DNA of 47,491 nt from Methylobacterium symbioticum (GTDB lineage: Bacteria > Pseudomonadota > Alphaproteobacteria > Rhizobiales > Beijerinckiaceae), in contig NZ_CABFPH010000040.1 in assembly GCF_902141845.1 (NCBI RefSeq), positions 1 through 47,491 on the forward strand, given 5' to 3'. Position 1 is the first letter of the stretch; every line of letters begins with the position of its first letter. This document shows positions 42,184-47,491 of this stretch, piece by piece. Below the pieces are notes generated by a model. That model was not told the DNA's origin. It searched no databases and saw nothing but the letters and a program-made list of their open reading frames with translations. Made by a program: the position numbers and the translations under genes.

Positions 42184-44204
42184 CGGGCGGCCGTGTCGGG
42201 ATGCCGTTCGGCCTCCGGCCCGAGATCCTGCTGAACGTTGTGCCGGAGGTGGGTCCGCAGCAACTCGATCGGCATCGGCCGACCGATATGGAAGCCCTGG
42301 ATTAGATCGACGGGAAGCCCGGCCAGCCGATCAAGATGGCCGACATTCTCGACCCCTTCCACTAAGGGCCTGTGGCCGGCATTCCGCACGAGTCCGATCA
42401 TGTCGCGCAGCATCCCGGCGCCCCGCTCTGTCGCCGCAGCGTGCAGGAAGGACCGGTCGACCTTTACCACGTCGAAGGGGACGGTCTGGAGGCATGAGAG
42501 GCCGGAGAAGCCGGTGCCGAAATCGTCGAGCCAGACCTGCACGCCAAGCTGCCTCAGCTCGGCGATCCCTTGCAGCACTTCGGGTCGGCTCTCAATCTCC
42601 AGACCCTCGGTCACCTCTACGGCGAGGCGTGCCGGCTGCAGGCCGAGGCTGCCCAGAACCTCGGCGATACCGAGCACAAAGCCCGGATTGCGGAATTGTA
42701 CCGTCGAGACGTTCACGCTGATGCGTGGGGCGAGCCCGGGCACCAGCACCTCGCGGCAGGCGGTACGGATCGCCCAGCGGCCGAGCTCGACAATGGCGCC
42801 GGTCCGTTCGGCAACCGGGATGAAGGTAGCCGGGGAGATCGGCGCGCCGCCCGGCGCCGTGAGGCGCATCAGGGTCTCGACGGCATCGACCCGGCCGGTG
42901 CGGGCGTCGAGGATCGGCTGGTAGACGAGGGAGACCCGATCCTGCGCCAGCGCCGTGCGCACGATGTCGGCCACGCTCTCGCGCAGGTCGAGCCGCTCGG
43001 GATCGTGGCGGTCGAATGCGCGCACGCAGTTCCGGTCGCTCGCCTTGGCCCGGTACAGGGCGCGATCGGCCTCGGTTACCAGCCGCTCCGCCTTGGCGCC
43101 GGGCAAGTCCGCGCTGAACACCGCGCCGACGCTCGCCGTCACCGTGCGGAGCCGGTCGGGCCGCTGTGCGTGTTCGAGGTCGAGATCGGCGACCGCGCGG
43201 CGTATTCCCTCGGCGATGGCGATAGTCGCGTCCCGGCTCTCCGAGCAGACGAGCACGATGAACTCCTCGCCGCCGAACCGGCCAATCGAGCCACCGTGCC
43301 GGCCGCTTGCCGCCTCCATGGCGCGGGCGACCGCCGTAAGGCAGGCATCGCCCGCTTGGTGGCCGTAGAAGTCGTTGTAGCGCTTGAAGTAGTCGATATC
43401 GATGAGGATCACGCCGAAGGACGCGCCTCCCGCCTGCCAGGCCTCCCAGGTGATGCGCAATTCCTCGTCTATCGCCCGACGGTTCGGCAGGCCGGTCATG
43501 GCGTCGGTAGTGGAGAGCCGCAGCAGGTCGGCGCCGCGCTCGGCGACCTTCCGCTGCTGGATCTCCGCACGCACCGCATTGAGGAAGACCCGGTATCGCT
43601 CGCGGTTGAGTTTCCAGTTGACGAACAGGGTCAGCAAGTAGGTGGCGACGTAGAGCGTGCCGACCACGACCGTGTAGGTGGCGCCGACCGGGAACAGCGT
43701 TGCCAAGGCCAGGAAGAAACCCGCCAGGATAACTCCCGACGTCGCTGCGGCAAGGCTGAAGCCGAAGTTGAAAAACAAGTTCGAGACCATCATGAAGATG
43801 ATCCCGTAGATGATGTAATACGATGCGCTCAGATGATGGACGCTGAAGCTCGTTAGGCACAGCCACGCCGCGTAAGCGGCGATCACCCCGACGGCGCATT
43901 GCTTGTCAATCCGCGACAGGGGCTGGCCCCTGCGAAGTTGCGCGTCGAGGCCGAAGACGAAGACCACCCAGATGCCGAGGCGGGCGATGCTCGTATAGGC
44001 CAGGACGTCGGGGATCAACAGTGCGTCGGTGGCCGTGAAGATCAGGTAGAGTAGTCCCGCGACCCAGACAGCGGCGCGGTAATCCTGCCTTTCCTGCGCG
44101 GAATCGCGACGCGCGCGCAGAAGTCGGCAGAGATCCTGCGACCGCCGCTCGTGCCAGCCCTTCGCCAGTTCGCCGTCTATCAGATCGGCAATTTCCGGTT
44201 GCAT
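42159..44204 (-). CDS. membrane-bound GGDEF-EAL protein (cyclic-di-GMP cyclase/phosphodiesterase)
   Basis: 681 residues from the ATG at 44204; a GTG at 44228 adds 8. Six or so membrane helices fill 45-197. GGDEF domain at about 230-395 keeps GGEEF at 311-315; no RxxD inhibitory site is seen just before it. EAL domain at about 410-660: ETL replaces EAL at 443-445 but Glu is kept, and VNVS, EVTEG, DDFGTGFSG, VKVDRSF and QGFHIG carry the other catalytic residues. So both activities look possible. It is convergent with, and overlaps by 25 bp, the methyltransferase gene. Confidence 0.92.
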   Translation of the reverse strand: MQPEIADLIDGELAKGWHERRSQDLCRLLRARRDSAQERQDYRAAVWVAGLLYLIFTATDALLIPDVLAYTSIARLGIWVVFVFGLDAQLRRGQPLSRIDKQCAVGVIAAYAAWLCLTSFSVHHLSASYYIIYGIIFMMVSNLFFNFGFSLAAATSGVILAGFFLALATLFPVGATYTVVVGTLYVATYLLTLFVNWKLNRERYRVFLNAVRAEIQQRKVAERGADLLRLSTTDAMTGLPNRRAIDEELRITWEAWQAGGASFGVILIDIDYFKRYNDFYGHQAGDACLTAVARAMEAASGRHGGSIGRFGGEEFIVLVCSESRDATIAIAEGIRRAVADLDLEHAQRPDRLRTVTASVGAVFSADLPGAKAERLVTEADRALYRAKASDRNCVRAFDRHDPERLDLRESVADIVRTALAQDRVSLVYQPILDARTGRVDAVETLMRLTAPGGAPISPATFIPVAERTGAIVELGRWAIRTACREVLVPGLAPRISVNVSTVQFRNPGFVLGIAEVLGSLGLQPARLAVEVTEGLEIESRPEVLQGIAELRQLGVQVWLDDFGTGFSGLSCLQTVPFDVVKVDRSFLHAAATERGAGMLRDMIGLVRNAGHRPLVEGVENVGHLDRLAGLPVDLIQGFHIGRPMPIELLRTHLRHNVQQDLGPEAERHPDTAARQARSSSR

Positions 44205-44382
44205 GGTTCGGTCCACGTACCGAACCACATGGCCGTCGCCTGCCTTACGAAACTATGAAGGTCACGGTCTCCCCTTGTGGGAAAGCGTCGGTTCCGCCCC
44301 TTCCGATCAGTGCTGGATGCGATCGAGCGCCGCAGTTCACGGTTGTATACGGCGTAAGAGGGCAAGAGTGGCTGCCCCGCTC

Positions 44383-44516
44383 AGAACCTGTTCAAGCAGG
44401 ATCGGCCGATCGTCGTACGGAGATCCGGCTCGTGCCATCCTTTCGTTCGCCACGAGGTCAAGCATAGCTCTGATGCGCGTGAGAACCTGATCGAGTGGGC
44501 TGTCGGTCAGGCTCTA
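44383..44516 (+). repeat. diverged copy of the terminal-inverted-repeat element, in the 44205-44576 gap
   Basis: Left part agaacctgttcaagc.ggatcg and gatcgtc, then ggctc, line up with 31416-31460, and the right end finishes ggtcaggctcta like the copy at 31416. Inner parts differ. The surrounding 372-bp gap has no supported gene; the sequence left of the element is ordinary upstream DNA of the GGDEF/EAL gene. Confidence 0.5.
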
Positions 44517-44576
44517 AAATCTCTGCTTTAACTGCGCTCATGCGCGGAGCCGGTGTCCGCTCCGGCAAAGAGCGCC

Positions 44577-44888
44577 CTAGTGGAGGGCCGCTCGGTTTCG
44601 TCCGCTGCGGGACGCGCGGGCCGGGTTGCGTGGACGCTTGCGGGCCATTGGCCGGTCAGGCTCCAATTCCGTGAACGGGACCTCAAAGAGTGGGCGATGC
44701 TCAGCATCAGCGACCGAGAACCGGTAGCGTGTGAGTTGCGGGTTACGCGCGCAATCGCCGTGCGAGGTGAACCCGGCACCGTGCCGGGCCGCATCGAGGG
44801 CAGCCTGATCGTCGGCGCAGTCGAGCCCTTCATAGTCGAGGCAGACAAGCCCGGACCCGGATTGAACGTCGAAGAAGTACCGCGGCAT
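44577..44888 (-). CDS. DUF6894 family protein
   Basis: 103 residues. MPRYFFDVQSGSGLVCLDYEGLDCADDQAALDAARHGA is the family pattern (MPRYFFD, acidic block, helix). The rest is basic and variable. These short proteins are multi-copy and frequent in Methylobacterium and Bradyrhizobium, with no known function. SD GGAGGG precedes the ATG at 44888. A divergent ABC-type binding protein gene begins 276 bp to the right. Confidence 0.82.
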   Translation of the reverse strand: MPRYFFDVQSGSGLVCLDYEGLDCADDQAALDAARHGAGFTSHGDCARNPQLTRYRFSVADAEHRPLFEVPFTELEPDRPMARKRPRNPARASRSGRNRAALH

Positions 44889-45164
44889 CGCGCCCTCCGT
44901 TGCCGCCCCCGGTCGTGCCGGAATCTCTGCCCGGTCGCGTCGGAGCCAGTGTGCGCGCCGCCAGCCGTGCTGTCACGCGGCAGCGCGGCATGGCCGCGCG
45001 GGTAGTCCTCCACATCGAAGCCGCGAGCAAAGCCCGCGCCCAATGCCCGCAAGCCCGGCCGGCACTGGCCTGTACATTGCATGCCATCTGCCAAGCCTCA
45101 CGCATCCGTGAGGTCGTCTTCTTCCTTTCGCGCCGCACGCCCTTCGCCTGTTGAGAGAGTTTCA

Positions 45165-46787
45165 ATGGATCGCATCCCGTTGACCCGCCGCACGCTGCTC
45201 GCCGGAAGCGCCGCCGTCGCTGCTCTCGGCCCGACCGGCAGCCTGCTCGCGCAGACGGGCCGGCCGAACGGCAGCCTGACCTACGGCATCTCGATGACTG
45301 ATCTGCCGCTGACCACCGGGCAGCCGGACCGAGGCGCGGGCGGCTATCAGTTCACGGGACTCACGCTCTACGATCCGTTGGTCGCCTGGGAGCTCGACTT
45401 GGCCGACCGGCCGGGAAAGATGGTGCCGGGCTTGGCGACGAGTTGGGAGAGCGACCCGGCCGATCGCAAGAACTGGATCTTCAAACTCCGCGAGGGCGTC
45501 ACCTTCCACGACGGCTCGGCTTTTGACGCTGACGCGGTGATCTGGAACTTCGACAAGGTGCTCAATAAGGAGGCGGGGCATTTCGATCAGCGCCAAGCGG
45601 CGCAGGTGCGTCCGCGCCTGCCGGGTGTCGCCGCCTACAAGAAGCTCGACGCGATGACGGTGCAGGTGACGACGAAGAGCGTCGACAGCCTGTTCCCCTA
45701 CCAGATGCTATGGTTCCTGATCTCGTCGCCGGCACAGTTCGAGAAGGTCGGGCGCGACTGGTCGAAATTCGCCTTCGCCCCGTCGGGCACCGGCCCCTAC
45801 AAGCTGGCTGGTCTGACCCCGCGAGTCCGCGCCGAGTTCGTGCCGAACGAGAGCTACTGGAATCCGAAGCGCGCGCCGAAACTTGCCAAGCTGACGCTCG
45901 CCTGCGTGCCGGAGGATCTTGCCCGAGTAAACGCGCTGCTCTCCGGCAATCTCGACCTGATCGAGCTACCCGCGCCCGACGCGGTGCCGCGTCTCAAGGC
46001 CGCCGGCATGCGCGTCGTCGGCAATGACACGCCGCATGTCTGGAACTATCACCTCTCGATGGTCGAGGGCTCGCCCTGGCGGGACCTGCGCCTGCGCAAG
46101 GCCGCGAACCTCGCCGTCGATCGCGAGGGCGTGGTGCAACTCATGGGCGGCCTCGCCGCCCCCGCGGTCGGGCAGGTCCAGCCCTCAAGCCCGTGGTTCG
46201 GCAAGCCGGGCTTCCAGATCCGGACCGACATGGATGAGGCCCGCAAGCTCGTGAAGGAGGCGGGCTACTCCGTCCAGAACCCGCTCAAGACCAAGTTCCT
46301 CATCCCGACCGGGGGCACCGGGCAGATGCTCTCTCTCCCGATCAACGAGTTCATCCAGCAGAGCTGGGCCGAGGTCGGCATCCAGGTCGAGTTCCGCACT
46401 GTGGAACTGGAGGTGGCCTACACCGCTTGGCGCCAAGGCGCGACCGATCCGAGCCTGAAGGACGTGACTGGAGGCAACATCGCCTACGTCACCTCCGACC
46501 CGTTTTACGCGATGCTGCGCTTCTACGATTCCCGGCAGATCGCGCCGAACGGCGTGAACTGGAGCCACTACCGCAACGCTGAGGTCGACGCGCTCTGCGA
46601 CAAGATCCGCAACAGCCTCGACACGGCCGAGCAGGACAAGCTCCTCGCCCGCATGCATGAGATCGTGGTGGACGACGCGGTGCAGGTCTGGGTGGTCCAT
46701 GATACCAATCCGCACGCTCTCTCGCCGCGGGTGAAGGGCTATACCCAAGCCCAGCACTGGTTCCAGGACCTGACGACCCTCGCCTGA
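45165..46787 (+). CDS. ABC transporter substrate-binding protein, peptide/nickel type (SBP_bac_5)
   Basis: 540 residues from the ATG at 45165. A twin-arginine signal (LTRRTLLAGSAAVAALG) points to Tat export to the periplasm. Typical domain-I/II blocks follow: YDPLVAWEL, GMVPGLATSWESDP-like text, FKLREGVTFHDGSAFDADAVIWNFD, APSGTGPYKLAGLTPRVRAEFVPNESYW, and MRVVGNDTPHVWNYHLSM. Family binds oligopeptides, nickel, or other solutes. No permease or ATPase gene is visible to the right within the window, so it is either an orphan or the last gene. The in-frame start at 45081 is rejected. Confidence 0.93.
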   Translation: MDRIPLTRRTLLAGSAAVAALGPTGSLLAQTGRPNGSLTYGISMTDLPLTTGQPDRGAGGYQFTGLTLYDPLVAWELDLADRPGKMVPGLATSWESDPADRKNWIFKLREGVTFHDGSAFDADAVIWNFDKVLNKEAGHFDQRQAAQVRPRLPGVAAYKKLDAMTVQVTTKSVDSLFPYQMLWFLISSPAQFEKVGRDWSKFAFAPSGTGPYKLAGLTPRVRAEFVPNESYWNPKRAPKLAKLTLACVPEDLARVNALLSGNLDLIELPAPDAVPRLKAAGMRVVGNDTPHVWNYHLSMVEGSPWRDLRLRKAANLAVDREGVVQLMGGLAAPAVGQVQPSSPWFGKPGFQIRTDMDEARKLVKEAGYSVQNPLKTKFLIPTGGTGQMLSLPINEFIQQSWAEVGIQVEFRTVELEVAYTAWRQGATDPSLKDVTGGNIAYVTSDPFYAMLRFYDSRQIAPNGVNWSHYRNAEVDALCDKIRNSLDTAEQDKLLARMHEIVVDDAVQVWVVHDTNPHALSPRVKGYTQAQHWFQDLTTLA

Positions 46788-46792
46788 GGGGC

Positions 46793-47299
46793 TTGACCGG
46801 CACCGGTGCCAGCCGCACCTCGACGGGGGGCAGGGCGCCGGGGCCGGATGTGGGACAGCGTTACGGTCTTGAGATCCGCGCCGCGACCGGTGCCGATGCA
46901 GCCGGCCTCGCGGAATTCCTGGCGGCGGCCGGCCGGCCCATCGAGCCGCACCGGCTGGCCGAGCGCCTGGAGGCGCTGCGGCAGGCCGGCGGCAGCGCGT
47001 TGATCGCGGTCGCCTGGGGGCCGCCGAGCGGTCTCGTCACCTTCCACCGGCACCACACCCTCGATGCGGATCTCGCGGTGGCGCGGATCGATGGGCTCCT
47101 CGTCAGCCCGGACGAGCGCCGCCGCGGCATCGGCCGTCTGCTCCTCAAGGCGGCCTCTCAGGCGGCCCGGATCGCGGGATGTGGCACGCTGCACATGGAG
47201 ATCGCGCCCGATCAGGCGGAGCTGCGCGCCTTCTGCGCGGCGACCGGCTTCACCCCCGGCGCGGCGATCTACGAGCGTCCGCTGCGCAAGCGGAGCTGA
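46793..47299 (+). CDS. GNAT-family N-acetyltransferase
   Basis: 168 residues if begun at TTG 46793; a GTG at 46850 would give 149 and may be preferred, since the first 19 residues have no domain. The GNAT core includes VARIDGLLVSPDERRRGIGRLLLKAA (acetyl-CoA loop RRRGIG) and a C-terminal strand-helix ending TGFTPGAAIYERPL. Transfers acetyl from acetyl-CoA to an amine; substrate unknown. It follows the binding-protein gene after 5 bp, suggesting co-transcription. Confidence 0.82.
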   Translation: MTGTGASRTSTGGRAPGPDVGQRYGLEIRAATGADAAGLAEFLAAAGRPIEPHRLAERLEALRQAGGSALIAVAWGPPSGLVTFHRHHTLDADLAVARIDGLLVSPDERRRGIGRLLLKAASQAARIAGCGTLHMEIAPDQAELRAFCAATGFTPGAAIYERPLRKRS

Positions 47300-47353
47300 G
47301 GGCAGCCGATGGATCGCGCCTGTGGGTGACGGCCCGTGGACACTGTGGATGGT

Positions 47354-47491
47354 TCACGCGTCCTCGGCCTCGTAGGCCGCCGGCATGTCCGGCCGCCTGG
47401 GTGGAGTGAGGCCCATATGGCGGAAGGCGTGTGGTGTGAGGACGCGTCCGCGCGGGGTGCGCTGCACGAAGCCCTGCTGGATCAGGTAGGG
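47354..47491 (-). CDS. ruvB: Holliday junction helicase RuvB, C-terminal 45 residues (gene continues past the window)
   Basis: Open from the right edge to TGA at 47354-47356. Reads [20 protein letters not shown] followed by HAFRHMGL, the C-terminal winged-helix end of RuvB, which grips DNA at the Holliday junction. A short variable tail ([16 protein letters not shown]) follows. The upstream AAA+ part and any ruvA are outside the window. Confidence 0.88.
   Translation of the reverse strand, partial: PYLIQQGFVQRTPRGRVLTPHAFRHMGLTPPRRPDMPAAYEAEDA

Overview
The window is chromosomal DNA of a GC-rich alphaproteobacterium of the order Hyphomicrobiales. The closest fit is Methylobacterium/Methylorubrum (M. 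extorquens-like). The reasons are the very high GC content, formyl-CoA:oxalate CoA-transferase and oxalyl-CoA decarboxylase genes (oxalate use), a giant apolipoprotein-like coiled-coil protein of the growth-pole-ring type, a DUF6894 protein, a ROSE-like RNA thermometer behind an RpoH-type promoter, and short mosaic intergenic repeats of the kind common in this order. The genus is inferred from gene content, not from a database search. I see no prophage, insertion sequence, CRISPR array or rRNA.

Layout. 1-7.1 kb: one giant minus-strand gene, cut by the left edge, for a membrane-anchored repeat protein. 7.5-10.2 kb: orphan Hpt protein, adrenodoxin-type ferredoxin, a CoxE-like VWA protein and an unknown protein. 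10.2-14.5 kb: a KefB/C-type antiporter, then two overlapping membrane-protein genes with a CtrA-like box in front and a tiny membrane ORF behind. 14.6-18.8 kb: MoxR-type ATPase, SixA phosphatase, lysophospholipase-like hydrolase, Hsp20 under RpoH/ROSE control, a small exported protein and a helix-turn-helix protein. 19-21.1 kb: Kdo hydroxylase, ABM-domain protein and hemC, close-packed. 21.2-24.9 kb: putA.

24.9-36 kb is the most coherent functional block. It holds a GntR/FCD regulator, SnoaL-like and OsmC-like genes (overlapping), a PAS protein, frc, an HD-GYP protein, an orphan membrane-anchored TAXI-type binding protein, an esterase and oxc. Three 17-bp sites of the form TGG-N11-CCA sharing a TGGyATAC half-site lie before the regulator, between OsmC and PAS, and upstream of oxc. 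This suggests, by inference, a GntR-controlled oxalate regulon. Frc makes oxalyl-CoA from oxalate and formyl-CoA, and Oxc decarboxylates it to formyl-CoA.

36-39 kb is a sparser stretch with several small orphan genes, an AlkA-type glycosylase and tRNA-Lys(CTT). 39-47.5 kb holds leuA, a PhcB-like methyltransferase whose end overlaps a GGDEF/EAL protein, a DUF6894 protein, a Tat-exported peptide-type binding protein, a GNAT acetyltransferase and the C-terminal end of ruvB at the right edge. Long gene-free gaps (7.15-7.54, 26.6-27.1, 29.0-29.7, 31.05-31.7, 35.9-36.6, 38.4-38.8, 40.6-41.1, 44.2-44.6 kb) hold mosaic repeats, candidate operators or nothing I recognise. Many of the long antisense reading frames are shadows produced by the extreme GC content.
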